Assembly (NCBI RefSeq): GCF_963666145.1
Contig: NZ_OY762614.1
Span: 6,252,501 to 6,316,500, forward strand
Direction: 5' to 3'
From: an uncultured Desulfobacter sp.
GTDB taxonomy: Bacteria; Desulfobacterota; Desulfobacteria; Desulfobacterales; Desulfobacteraceae
Length of the DNA stretch: 64,000 bases
Shown: piece by piece, positions 50,113 through 59,328 of the stretch
How positions within the stretch are numbered: position 1 is the stretch's first letter
Layout of the letters: each line of letters begins with the position of its first letter
Program-made: the position numbers and the translations under genes
Notes under the pieces: generated by a model
What the model saw: the letters and a program-made list of their open reading frames with translations, nothing else
Told to the model about the DNA's origin: nothing
Databases searched by the model: none

Positions 50113-51930
50113 TTACACTTTGGGTCTAACATTGAGCTCCAAACGCCATTTTCGATCATCATCCCGGGCGCAGGCCCAAAATTCCAAGGTGCCGATCTCG
50201 GTCACCTTGACTTCAAACGTGACAGGTATAACGCTCTGGTCGGTTCCTTCAAGCTCTGTTTCGATGGAAGTCAACTCAATGATACCCTCATCCTCCCAGT
50301 TATCGATCACATCCCCGAGCTGATCATCGGTTCGGTTGGCAGAGCTCATGATATCAAAGGTGACTTTTTCACCCACAACCAGATTGAACAAACGGTCCTT
50401 GCTTTCGGCCTGGCTGCCGTCTTCCATGCCGAAGGGGGCAATGCAAAGGGCCCGGGTGGGCATGGCAAGTCCAGGGATGGCCGGCATGGCCGCTTCAATG
50501 GCCATGTAGTAGGACATCCCAAGCCCTCCGCGTATTTTAATACCCTCTCCCCGGGCGGCCTGGCCGTAATATGATGCGCCCCAGGCCACGGAAAGATCAA
50601 AGTCAACTGCGTTGATCTGGCGGATCTCTCCTGTGCCTGCAGCAGCGTGCCACTGATTCAGTACTTCAAGAATCCGTTCTCTGATCAGAGGCGCCTTCAT
50701 GACCCCACCGTTGAATACAACCGCAGTGGGCAATTTTGGATTGCCCTGGTCATCGGTGTGGGAAGAGATAAACTGGGCCAGATGGCGGGTAATGGCAGGG
50801 TCGGATTCATATGAGAGCCCGAACTCTTTCATGCCGGCGGCACTGTTTTTGGCAGGCTTGTCATCCAGGCTGCATGCCGGGAAAAAGCCGTCCAGCACTA
50901 CCTGCTGGATATCAGTAAGTTTCAGGCTCGCTTTGATGGTTCCGCCAATCAGGCTGGAGCCTCTGCCCAGAATTGTGACAGGGTATTCCTCGGCACCGTC
51001 GTCGACGAACAATTTTTCTTTGGCCTTCCGGCAGGAATGAACAAGTCCTCTCATCTGCCAGTTGTCCAGTTTCTGTTTCTTTTCCCGCAGCTGGGCCGCA
51101 AGAAAATAAGAGAGCGTCAAATCCAGGTTGTCACCGCCCACCAGCAGATGATTGCCCACCGCCACACGCTCAAGGTTGAGATGGCCGTCATCATCCTCGT
51201 CCACTTCGATGAGACTGAAGTCACTTGTGCCGCCGCCGATATCACAAACCAGGACCAGATCGCCTTTTTCAACCTCATCTCTCCAGTCATCACCGGCTTT
51301 GTCAATCCAGGCATAAAATGCGGACTGGGGCTCTTCGATGAGGACAATGTCCGTCAGACCGGCCATTTGGGCCGCCTTGACCGTCAGTTCCCTGGCAACT
51401 GCATCAAAGGACGCCGGAACCGTCAGGTAGATGGATTGATTTTCGAGGTTCAGATCCGGATCATCCTCGGCCATCTCATGGTTCCAGGCATTCTTAATAT
51501 GCTTTAACAGCGCGCATGACGCCTGGACCGGAGATAATTTTTGGATCTCTTTGTTGGTATCCCAGGGCAGAATAGCCGTTTCTCTGTCCACCGCTGCATT
51601 GCACAACCATGACTTTGCCGAGGAGATCAGTTTATGGGGCACTTCGGCACCGCGTTCTCTGGCAAACTCACCGGCAACAGTCACCGCATCGTCATCCGGC
51701 CACGGCAATTCCAAGGAGTTTGAGTCGTCTTCATGCCCTTGTTTGACATAAAGAAACGAAGGAAGAGAATTTCTTAATTCAACCACCCCGGGACCCGTGA
51801 GCTGCGGCACTCTGAAAATGTGTATTTTAGCCATTTCCCTGGGTGCTCTCTCAGCTTGCATATCTGAGTAGGCCACCACGCAGTTTGTTGTCCCAAGATC
51901 TATTCCAACGATATATCGGCCCTCTTTCAC
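50113..51930 (-). CDS. Hsp70 family protein (short form)
   Basis: The 605-residue protein has the nucleotide motifs GIDLGTTNCVVAYSDM, LVCDIGGGTSDFSLIEV and VVFNGGVMKAPLIRERI, and a beta-sandwich like substrate-binding part at the C-terminus (about residues 480-605, ending KWRLELNVRPKV), but no helical lid. It is diverged from DnaK, near YegD/HscC-like proteins. No DnaJ or GrpE gene lies in the window, so it may use a dedicated or no co-chaperone. It lies between the DUF2760 gene (30 bases) and the long form (14 bases), all transcribed together. Confidence 0.85.
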   Translation of the reverse strand: MKEGRYIVGIDLGTTNCVVAYSDMQAERAPREMAKIHIFRVPQLTGPGVVELRNSLPSFLYVKQGHEDDSNSLELPWPDDDAVTVAGEFARERGAEVPHKLISSAKSWLCNAAVDRETAILPWDTNKEIQKLSPVQASCALLKHIKNAWNHEMAEDDPDLNLENQSIYLTVPASFDAVARELTVKAAQMAGLTDIVLIEEPQSAFYAWIDKAGDDWRDEVEKGDLVLVCDIGGGTSDFSLIEVDEDDDGHLNLERVAVGNHLLVGGDNLDLTLSYFLAAQLREKKQKLDNWQMRGLVHSCRKAKEKLFVDDGAEEYPVTILGRGSSLIGGTIKASLKLTDIQQVVLDGFFPACSLDDKPAKNSAAGMKEFGLSYESDPAITRHLAQFISSHTDDQGNPKLPTAVVFNGGVMKAPLIRERILEVLNQWHAAAGTGEIRQINAVDFDLSVAWGASYYGQAARGEGIKIRGGLGMSYYMAIEAAMPAIPGLAMPTRALCIAPFGMEDGSQAESKDRLFNLVVGEKVTFDIMSSANRTDDQLGDVIDNWEDEGIIELTSIETELEGTDQSVIPVTFEVKVTEIGTLEFWACARDDDRKWRLELNVRPKV

Positions 51931-51960
51931 GGCACACTCCTACAAATATTTTTAAATTTT

Positions 51961-52755
51961 CTACTCAACTTCAACTTCTGCCGGCGCTACAATGGAGGCA
52001 TCCTGAACATCTGAGAGTTTAGGCACTTCATTTTTTGACGCCTTCCATCCCCGATGTCTTAATACCCCTGTAAAGGGCGGTTCGCCGGACACATTACCCG
52101 TTAATGTGATGGCATTGGGATCAAAGCCTGGTTCAACTTCCACAGTCTCGCCCTCTTCTTTATCAATAACCGGCACCAAAGACAGGTACTTATCTACACT
52201 TTTCTTACAGTCTTCCTGGATACTTCTTACAGCAGCGCCGATCTGCTCGTCATCATACACGGACAGCTCTTCGGCAAAAAAATCAAGCAGCCGCCCTTCC
52301 CTTTGAAGCACCGAGATAAAATGCAGAAAAAGTCTTTTTTGACGTTCCTGTTCCAATCGTTTTTCCACAAAATCCTTTTTCTTTGGCGCGTCACCACCCT
52401 TTTGAGCAGCAGGCTTTGTATCAAGTTCTTTAAACACGGCGCCTGCGCTTGATTTCAAAAGGAACCAAAGGATAAGTCCCAAAACAAAAAAGACAAGGAC
52501 GAAGAATACACTGATGTAGGCAATATACTGGGTGGTGGCCGTTTCAAAAAGGTGAGACAGATCCGCCAGGGTTTGGATGGTAAATGTCTGATTAATTACC
52601 GGAATAGTGATAATGACGTCGGATCCCGGGGCAAAGATGAGTGCCAGTTTCTTTAGCCCGAAAAAAAATGCTGCACTGACCCCGGCACTGACGATCAGCA
52701 TAAACAGTACAACAACCGTAAATGATTTAGATGCATATGCCTTTGTTGCGTTCAC
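51961..52755 (-). CDS. DUF2760 membrane protein
   Basis: A GTG start with CAGGAG upstream gives 264 residues. Two membrane segments lie at about 10-33 (FTVVVLFMLIVSAGVSAAFFF) and 80-105 (ISVFFVLVFFVLGLILWFLL), with a cytoplasmic C-terminal domain rich in acidic residues that includes LLDFFAEELSVYDDEQIGAAVR and EVEPGFDPNAITLTGNVSG, hallmarks of DUF2760. In other bacteria this family sits next to paired Hsp70 genes, as here. It may recruit the Hsp70 proteins to the membrane. Confidence 0.8.
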   Translation of the reverse strand: MNATKAYASKSFTVVVLFMLIVSAGVSAAFFFGLKKLALIFAPGSDVIITIPVINQTFTIQTLADLSHLFETATTQYIAYISVFFVLVFFVLGLILWFLLKSSAGAVFKELDTKPAAQKGGDAPKKKDFVEKRLEQERQKRLFLHFISVLQREGRLLDFFAEELSVYDDEQIGAAVRSIQEDCKKSVDKYLSLVPVIDKEEGETVEVEPGFDPNAITLTGNVSGEPPFTGVLRHRGWKASKNEVPKLSDVQDASIVAPAEVEVE

Positions 52756-53136
52756 GATGTATTTTCTCCTGATTGTTTTATATTTTTATGTTTTATTTTA
52801 TTAAATAACTTTCATGGGCCCATCAGCACCAATGCTCACACCACAACAAAACCGGTAAGATATTGGTACCTTACCCTATACTTTCTTACAAAAAATTTAT
52901 TCAATTCATATGCAAAACAGAGCCGCACATCTATATCAATATTTTTTAAGCAGATGATATGGCTATATGTCACTTGGTGGACCAACATACTAAAAAAAGC
53001 AGGTGCATGAAACCTTTTTTCAGCAATTGTAAATGTGGTTTCCGGGACAAACTATTTTCTTTGAAAGTTTTACAGGATATGCCGGGCGTGTGTGCGTATG
53101 CACATCTTCGTGGAATCACCAGAATATGAACAGGAG
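52756..53136. other. Intergenic region before the DUF2760-Hsp70 operon
   Basis: About 380 bases with no gene. It must hold the promoter of the minus-strand DUF2760-Hsp70 operon and follows the end of the TPR-like gene on the same strand. No strong promoter, repeat or terminator was identified in it. Confidence 0.5.
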
Positions 53137-53757
53137 TTACTTGCAAAATATACGTCTAAAAACCCCCGGATACAATTGTTTGCGTAGCCGCTTTGTCATT
53201 GGATAGTCACAGGCAATCTCAGCAAGAATTTTGTAATATTGTTCTGCCAATTCTTTTTTCCCTGTTTTTAAAAAATATATTCCAATAAACGCCATGAAAT
53301 TAGCGGCCTCTGATAAATGGAATTTCTTGCGTTTTGGATATAACAATTTTAGGTCAAATTTATGATCAAATATTTCTGCAATTTTTTCATACTCTCCTTG
53401 CCGAGCACAGAGTTCTGCATAATTGAGCCGAGCGAATAGATAATCCGGATTTAGATCATAATTTTTCTTGATAGCCTTTTGGTATTTTTCTTCATCGCCA
53501 GCCCGATTGTATGCAATACTAAGATAGTTATAAAGCACCGGCACTTTTGGATATCTTTCAATTAAAGTTTCTAATTCCGATATAATTGTTTGATCCGGTT
53601 TTTTTTGTATAATATCATAAAGCTCATTAATTCTATCCTTTATGTGACCGGGCAATTTTATATAATATCTATCGTAGATTGGTTCGGGTGTAATTTCATA
53701 TTCAAGTAATTTGAAATTTTGAGACTTCTTTTTATTTGACAATCCAATATCCTCCAT
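53137..53757 (-). CDS. TPR-like hypothetical protein
   Basis: The ATG at 53757 gives 206 residues; a TTG six codons earlier has no better ribosome site. The middle part contains helical pairs like tetratricopeptide repeats (VPVLYNYLSIAYNRAGDEEKYQKAI, then NPDYLFARLNYAELCARQGEYEKIAEIF, then FYFLKTGKKELAEQYYKIL). This suggests a protein-protein scaffold. No signal peptide is seen. Partner unknown; the neighbours are a YccF protein and the Hsp70 operon. Confidence 0.65.
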   Translation of the reverse strand: MEDIGLSNKKKSQNFKLLEYEITPEPIYDRYYIKLPGHIKDRINELYDIIQKKPDQTIISELETLIERYPKVPVLYNYLSIAYNRAGDEEKYQKAIKKNYDLNPDYLFARLNYAELCARQGEYEKIAEIFDHKFDLKLLYPKRKKFHLSEAANFMAFIGIYFLKTGKKELAEQYYKILAEIACDYPMTKRLRKQLYPGVFRRIFCK

Positions 53758-53809
53758 ACCACCTGACAAAAACAATCAGAGCAATCTTAGAAACCACCCA
53801 CGATATGTA

Positions 53810-54196
53810 TCAAATTAAAACCGTACGTCTCCCCAAGGGAGCAAAGCATACGGCCGCAAGCCTGAAATGTGCAAACCCGAAGGGGATGCCGATGATGGTC
53901 AGACACAAAGAGATTCCGGCAGCGATGTGGGAAATGGCCAGCCAGATGCCTGCAAAGACAATCCACAAAATATTTGCCAGGGTGGTCCCTGTGATCACCT
54001 CTTCGCCCACGGCCCTTGCATCCACAAGGGTCTTGCCGTAGGGAAAGGCGGCAAAGCCTGCGATTCTGAATGCAGCCCAGCCAAAGGGAATACCCACCAC
54101 CGTGAGCATCAAAATACAACCGGTAAAAATCCATAAAAGGCCTGCAGCCCAGCCCCCGCCAAGTATAAACCAGAGCAGATTCAACAAAAAGGTCAT
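53810..54196 (-). CDS. yccF: YccF domain-containing membrane protein
   Basis: The 128-residue protein has the duplicated YccF pattern, two copies of a glycine-rich turn (LTVVGIPFGWAAFRIA and LTIIGIPFGFAHFRLA) each after hydrophobic helices. The start follows GTGAGGAACA. YccF proteins are small inner-membrane proteins of unknown function. It lies in a series of small minus-strand genes with no clear operon partner. Confidence 0.88.
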   Translation of the reverse strand: MTFLLNLLWFILGGGWAAGLLWIFTGCILMLTVVGIPFGWAAFRIAGFAAFPYGKTLVDARAVGEEVITGTTLANILWIVFAGIWLAISHIAAGISLCLTIIGIPFGFAHFRLAAVCFAPLGRRTVLI

Positions 54197-54248
54197 TGTT
54201 CCTCACAAATAATTATAATTCGGATGGTTATGATAAAAGCGTTCTCAA

Positions 54249-54722
54249 CTAACGATTCATACGATATTGCTCGGATTTTGGCCTATAGGGATTGTACACC
54301 TTGATCGTATGATCGGCATCATCCACAATCACAACTGTGGAATGATAATAGGAAAACCACACACCGACGGTATTTCCGGCCGGCCCCAAAATGGCCCTGG
54401 CATATTTTCTGTTTTGACCGGGTTCCAGATCGCTTAAATGATCAATTTTGTGGTAAAGTTCCGGCCCGAATTCAATGGGGAACCAGAACTTTGTCTCAAA
54501 AGAATACGCCGGGTCAATGCCCACCACGGCATCGGGCAGATTTTCCCGTCCGCAATAAAAATAGGCATACTGATCAGAAAGCGTTTTTTCCAGGTACTGC
54601 GCCATGAGTTCCTGGCGGTGTTTCATGCGTCCTGCCGTGTGAACCCCGCATCCGGCCGTAATTAATATAAACACAAAAACCAGGGAGGCCGTTATCCATC
54701 CCCCCAACATCTTAAGTTTCAT
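54249..54722 (-). CDS. Putative lipoprotein, unknown function
   Basis: The 157-residue protein has a signal peptide with a possible lipobox (FILITAGCGV), so the mature protein would start at Cys25 and be anchored in a membrane. The rest is beta-rich with a well-conserved-looking end (TVVIVDDADHTIKVYNPYRPKSEQ). No family was recognised. It lies 35 bases downstream of apt, so the two may share a transcript without sharing a function. Confidence 0.6.
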   Translation of the reverse strand: MKLKMLGGWITASLVFVFILITAGCGVHTAGRMKHRQELMAQYLEKTLSDQYAYFYCGRENLPDAVVGIDPAYSFETKFWFPIEFGPELYHKIDHLSDLEPGQNRKYARAILGPAGNTVGVWFSYYHSTVVIVDDADHTIKVYNPYRPKSEQYRMNR

Positions 54723-54757
54723 TGTTATGAATGCTTTCTCCTTCCCTGGTTATTTAT

Positions 54758-55279
54758 CTATTCGCCCTCAAACTCTGTAATACTAAACACCGGGACATCC
54801 GGAATCTGATCCCGACCTTTAAGGTCAGGCAGTTCCACAATAAAGGCGCATTCCAGCAGCTCCGCCCCAAGCTGCTTGACCAGTTTGACCGTGGCCCCCA
54901 CAGTGCCGCCCGTGGCAATAAGATCATCCACAATGACCACTCTTTCGCCGGGACTGACAGCATCCTGGTGCATCTCAAGGACACCTTCCCCATATTCAAG
55001 GCTGTAGCTTTGTTCAATGGTCTTGTGGGGCAGTTTTCCTTTTTTGCGCACCGGGACAAAACCGATACCAAGTCGATAGGCCACCACCGCACCAAATACA
55101 AAGCCTCGGGCATCAATGCCCACCATCTTGTCAAGATTCTTGTCCTTGTAGCGGTCATAAAGAATATCACAGGAGTGTCTAAATGCTTTGGGGTCCTGCA
55201 TCAATGTGGTCAAATCCCTGAAAATCACCCCTTCGATGGGCCAATCCGGAATACTTCTGATGTTCTGTTTTAAGTCCAT
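54758..55279 (-). CDS. apt: Adenine phosphoribosyltransferase
   Basis: The 173-residue product starts at 55279 (MDLKQNIRSIPDWPIEGV), the usual Apt beginning, rather than 18 codons upstream; GAGGAG lies upstream at a long spacing. The PRPP-binding motif VVIVDDLIATGGT and the hood region (FRDLTTLMQD, GIDARGFVFG) are present. Apt turns adenine and PRPP into AMP. The gene for methylthioadenosine phosphorylase lies 119 bases upstream on the same strand, so adenine released from methylthioadenosine can be salvaged. Confidence 0.94.
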   Translation of the reverse strand: MDLKQNIRSIPDWPIEGVIFRDLTTLMQDPKAFRHSCDILYDRYKDKNLDKMVGIDARGFVFGAVVAYRLGIGFVPVRKKGKLPHKTIEQSYSLEYGEGVLEMHQDAVSPGERVVIVDDLIATGGTVGATVKLVKQLGAELLECAFIVELPDLKGRDQIPDVPVFSITEFEGE

Positions 55280-55398
55280 TGTATGTTGTCTCTCCTCTAC
55301 AGGCCTATGCTGTTCGAAAATTATATTGATCATCCAAATAATTCGGTTAAATTACTATCATATTTTTTTAAAATTGACCCAGGAAATGCGCGTGCCGG

Positions 55399-56154
55399 TT
55401 AATTCATGGCAGTGATTTGTGACACAGCGGTAATGAACAATTGTTTGACATTATCGGCATTTTTTTTGAAAACCGATAAAATCTCATCCCAGGTGACCGG
55501 GGCTTCATCCTGCTTCCAGCAGTCATAATCGGTGGCCATGGCCACGACGGCATAAGGAAGACCCGCCTCATTGGCCAGCATGGCCTCGGGTGCCGTGGAC
55601 ATGTTGATGACATCCGCCCCCCACAGCCTGAACATCTTGGATTCCGCCACGGTTGAAAACCTCGGGCCTTCGATGGTCACCACACACCCTTTATCATGGG
55701 CGTTCAATCCAAGATCCGTTGCAGACTTGTACAGCAGATTGCGCAGGAAAGGATCAAAGGGATACGCCATGGCCGTATGCACGGCACCCTGTTCAAAGGA
55801 GTCGGCAAAGGTGTTTTTGCGAAACCGGGTAAAATCAATGAATTGATCCAAAATAACGAAATGGCCCCGGTCGATCTCGTCTCTCAAACTGCCGCAGGCG
55901 GTTGTGGCAAGGATATGCGTGGCACCGGCCTGTTTCAAGGCATCTATATTTGCCCGGTTGTTCACCTGGGTGGGGCTGTACTGGTGCCTGCGGCCGTGTC
56001 TGGCCAGAATCAATACTTCTGTGTCATTGATCAGCCCTTTCATAATGTCCGAGGATGGCGGACCATAGGGGGTGATTATCTCAATTCTTTCACAATTTTC
56101 TATAATATCCGGATCATCAAGTCCTGACCCGCCGATAATACCGACCCTTACCAT
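55399..56154 (-). CDS. mtnP: S-methyl-5'-thioadenosine (or thioinosine) phosphorylase
   Basis: The 251-residue protein belongs to the MTAP/PNP family. It has the start GIIGGSGLDD, the phosphate-binding RHGRRHQYSPTQVNNRAN, the ATTACGSL stretch, and VINMSTAPEAMLANEAGLPYA near the base-binding site. It splits methylthioadenosine, a by-product of polyamine and radical-SAM-related chemistry, into adenine and methylthioribose-1-phosphate. Substrate preference for adenosine or inosine forms cannot be settled here; DYDCW near the base site suggests the adenosine form. Confidence 0.92.
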   Translation of the reverse strand: MVRVGIIGGSGLDDPDIIENCERIEIITPYGPPSSDIMKGLINDTEVLILARHGRRHQYSPTQVNNRANIDALKQAGATHILATTACGSLRDEIDRGHFVILDQFIDFTRFRKNTFADSFEQGAVHTAMAYPFDPFLRNLLYKSATDLGLNAHDKGCVVTIEGPRFSTVAESKMFRLWGADVINMSTAPEAMLANEAGLPYAVVAMATDYDCWKQDEAPVTWDEILSVFKKNADNVKQLFITAVSQITAMN

Positions 56155-56251
56155 ACGTTCATTCTCCTAAAATAAAACCAATCAAAACGACCTTTGCGCT
56201 ACCACAAACTGCCTCCAATATTCAAGCAGGAATCCGTCATGAAGACGTAAG

Positions 56252-56806
56252 TCAGGATTTTTTTTGCTGGACATATTCCTGATATGTCATGTTCTTGTAA
56301 CTTTGGGTGTGAATATACTGTAAAATCGAATACAATTGATCCGCATCTACAAATCCGGGCAGGCTGTTAACCTTTGTGCCGTCCGCTTCCAGAAACCACA
56401 GCGTCGGAAGCCCCCTGACCCCCCATTGCTGGGCAAGATTTTGACGTTTGTCCGTATCCACACTGATGCTGACAAAATTATCTTTCAGATAGGATTTGAT
56501 CCGATCATCCTTAAAGGTTTCATTTTTTAACTTACGGCAGTATCCGCACCAGTCGGCATGGAAATAAAGAAAAATGCTTTTGCCTTCTTTTTCGGCCAGG
56601 GCCATGCCCGGGGTATAATCATTCCATAGGATAGCATCCGGCGATGTTGTCGATGGCTCCTGAACGGTTTGCTTTTCAGCTTCAAAGGTATTCAGGTTTG
56701 CCTGTGCTGCCGGGGTATCCACATTCGCTTCCGGCCGGTTATACAAATATATGCCGCCCAGTACCAGCACCACCAATATACCCACCAAAATATTTTCTTT
56801 TCTCAT
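56252..56806 (-). CDS. Membrane-anchored thioredoxin-like protein
   Basis: The 184-residue protein has an N-terminal hydrophobic anchor (ILVGILVVLVLGGIYLY) and a thioredoxin domain with the active-site pair in HADWCGYCRKLK and the cis-Pro loop WGVRGLPTLWFL. Such periplasmic thioredoxins reduce or form disulfides or aid cytochrome c maturation. No cytochrome-biogenesis gene is next to it; the downstream MTA phosphorylase is unrelated. Confidence 0.85.
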   Translation of the reverse strand: MRKENILVGILVVLVLGGIYLYNRPEANVDTPAAQANLNTFEAEKQTVQEPSTTSPDAILWNDYTPGMALAEKEGKSIFLYFHADWCGYCRKLKNETFKDDRIKSYLKDNFVSISVDTDKRQNLAQQWGVRGLPTLWFLEADGTKVNSLPGFVDADQLYSILQYIHTQSYKNMTYQEYVQQKKS

Positions 56807-57441
56807 ACTCTGTCCTTTTTAATCAATTTTAAAAGCGCCCCGCTCAATATTATCATATTATCATTATATACTAAGCATCTCACAACGATATTGCATCTGA
56901 AAAAAATCCGGCCTTGGCCGTTGAAAACCGATACATTCCGCCCGACCCATCAATCAAATGCATAGAAGAGTAAAAATAGCATAAAATCATTTGATAAAAA
57001 AGACGACATAATTTTCTACAATCGCATTTATTGGATATCAAACGCCTAAGTTAAAATAGGTTTTGTTGATGTGCATTAATCACCGCTTAAAATCCGCTTC
57101 ATCCCTTCAGACAAGATGCACAAAGAAATGATTGTTTTCTTGACAAAAAAGGTCTTTCGGATTTAAATTAGCAAACGTTGTTTATAATTTGGAAATAAAT
57201 GTTGGTGCAGCAGGTGTTACAAAAGCAAGAACCCTTCTAGTGAGTCCTTCAATGTAAGTAAATGCACGCGCGTACGAAACACGATTTATCCAGATAGAGA
57301 ACAAACCAATCGTATAGTTGGGGTACGGTCAACCCAATCATGCGATATAGGACTTATGCTGTTATTTAACGGCGGAATTTTAGGGATTTTTGTGCCTTAA
57401 AATCGCCATGAATATATAACTGCCATACAAAAGGGGTATCT
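56807..57441. promoter_or_regulatory. Upstream region of the ech operon
   Basis: This 635-base gap, the longest in the window, separates the thioredoxin gene from echA. A candidate promoter is TTGACA (57140-57145), 17 bases, then TTAAAT (57163-57168), which would give a leader of roughly 270 bases. No coding sequence, riboswitch fold or sigma-54 site was recognised. Its length could hold regulator sites for the hydrogenase. Confidence 0.45.
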
Positions 57442-59328
57442 ATGTCCAACATTGCGTTTTTGTTGATCGTGCTGCCGATCATTGCAGCCATGATCTGTTT
57501 TTTGATCCGGATGGACCTGGTGAGGGCCATCACGGTAACCATAACCGGGGCTGTTTTATCGGTCACGTCCCTGGTGCTTCTTGGGCACGGCGATTTTACA
57601 TGCCATGTGTCGGGAGTGTGGGAAACGATGGTGACGGTTCTGGATTTTGCCTTGCTGGCCCTGGTGCTGTTTTTCGGTTTCCGGCTCAACAACCGGATCA
57701 TCAAATCCCTGACGATTTTTCAGCTGGTGCTGCTTGCCTTCTTTGAGTTGTTCATACTGAAACACGGCACAGAAATTCCGGCCCTGCGCGGGGACAGCCT
57801 GGCACTGATCATGGTTGTGATCGTCTCCATCATCGGGTCTCTGATCTGTATTTTTGGGTTGCCCTACATGAAAAAGCATGAGGAACACCTGAAACTTGAA
57901 AAAAGCAGACAACCGATCTTTTTCCTGCTTCTGCTTCTGTTTCTGGGGGCCATGAACGGCCTGGTCCTGTCCAACAACATTCTGTGGCTCTATTTCTTCT
58001 TTGAGGTGACCACCTTATGCTCTTTTGCGCTCATCGGGCATGACGGCACCAAAGAGGCCGTGGAAAATTCCACCCGGGCCCTGTGGATGAACTCCATGGG
58101 GGGCGCGATGTTACTAACGGCCATCGTCATCGTTTATATGACCGCCGGCACCCTGGACATCTCCGTTCTTTTAACCCGTGGGTCGGTGTCAGGCATGCTG
58201 CTTGCCGCTGTGGGGTTGATCAGTCTGGCAGGATTCGTCAAAGCCGCACAACTGCCCTGTCAAAGCTGGCTTTTGGGTGCCATGGTGGCACCGACGCCGG
58301 TTTCGGCTCTGTTGCACTCATCCACCATGGTCAAAGCCGGCGTATACATGGTTTTACGCTTTTGCCCCATGTTTGAAGGCACCTTTTTGAGTCACGGCAT
58401 CGCCCTGTGCGGGTCCTTTACCTTCCTGGTCTGCGCCGCCCTTGCCATCGGCCAGAGCAACGGCAAAAAAATTCTGGCCTATTCCACGGTGAGCAACCTT
58501 GGGCTGATCATCGCCTGTGCGGGCATAAATACCCCCCTTGCCGTTATTGCAGCTGTAATGCTGATCATCTTTCACGCCATCTCAAAATCCTTACTGTTTT
58601 TATGCGTGGGCACCATCGAACAGGCCATCGGTTCCCGGGATATTGAAGACATGCGCGGGCTTTACAGAACCATGCCCCGAACTGCGGTGGTGACCATCAT
58701 CGGAATTCTGTCCATGCTTTTGCCGCCATTTGGCGTACTGTTGTGCAAGTGGATGGCCCTGGAAGCTGCATCCGACCATCTTTTTGTCATCGTCATGATG
58801 GCCCTGGGCAGCGCGTTGACCTTTGTTTACTGGGCTCGCTGGGCAGGATTGCTCATGGGCGGGCACAACATTTCTGCAACCCCTGAAAAACAGCCCCTGT
58901 TCACCCGGGGACCACTGGTGAGCCTGTGCATCGCAGCGCTTTTGTTTGCCTTTGCTACGCCCTGGCTTTACACCCGGGCTTTTGTGCCCATGTTTGAGCC
59001 CAACAATACGGGTAACCTTGCAGGAATTATAAAAGGGGCCACGGGCGGGTTTGCCATCTATCCCTTTATTGTTCTCATCGGTCTGGCAACGATCTTTGCC
59101 ATTTACCGGGCACTTCGGGCAAACGTAAAACCGGCGCATCCCTATCTTGGCGGTGCTCATACCGGAGATATTGAAGATGGAGCCTACCTTGGCCCCATGG
59201 AGACCGTTGTCCCCTACAAGGCGAGCAACTTTTATCTGGCCGATTTTTTCGGTGAGCACAAGCTTACCTTCTGGGTCAACATGATTGCTGGCGGACTGAT
59301 TCTGCTGATGATTGGAGGTGTGTTGTAA
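57442..59328 (+). CDS. echA: Ech-type hydrogenase membrane subunit A (NuoL/antiporter-like)
   Basis: The 628-residue protein is a multi-helix Mrp/NuoL-type ion channel subunit, with about fourteen helices. The conserved charged helix regions are NNILWLYFFFEVTTLCSFALIGHD and FVKAAQLPCQSWLLGAMVAPTPVSALLHSSTMVKAG, where the Lys and His residues form the proton path. In Ech it moves protons or sodium ions across the membrane, coupled to H2 and ferredoxin chemistry. It shares a base with the echB start (TAATG), so all six genes are coupled. Confidence 0.92.
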   Translation: MSNIAFLLIVLPIIAAMICFLIRMDLVRAITVTITGAVLSVTSLVLLGHGDFTCHVSGVWETMVTVLDFALLALVLFFGFRLNNRIIKSLTIFQLVLLAFFELFILKHGTEIPALRGDSLALIMVVIVSIIGSLICIFGLPYMKKHEEHLKLEKSRQPIFFLLLLLFLGAMNGLVLSNNILWLYFFFEVTTLCSFALIGHDGTKEAVENSTRALWMNSMGGAMLLTAIVIVYMTAGTLDISVLLTRGSVSGMLLAAVGLISLAGFVKAAQLPCQSWLLGAMVAPTPVSALLHSSTMVKAGVYMVLRFCPMFEGTFLSHGIALCGSFTFLVCAALAIGQSNGKKILAYSTVSNLGLIIACAGINTPLAVIAAVMLIIFHAISKSLLFLCVGTIEQAIGSRDIEDMRGLYRTMPRTAVVTIIGILSMLLPPFGVLLCKWMALEAASDHLFVIVMMALGSALTFVYWARWAGLLMGGHNISATPEKQPLFTRGPLVSLCIAALLFAFATPWLYTRAFVPMFEPNNTGNLAGIIKGATGGFAIYPFIVLIGLATIFAIYRALRANVKPAHPYLGGAHTGDIEDGAYLGPMETVVPYKASNFYLADFFGEHKLTFWVNMIAGGLILLMIGGVL

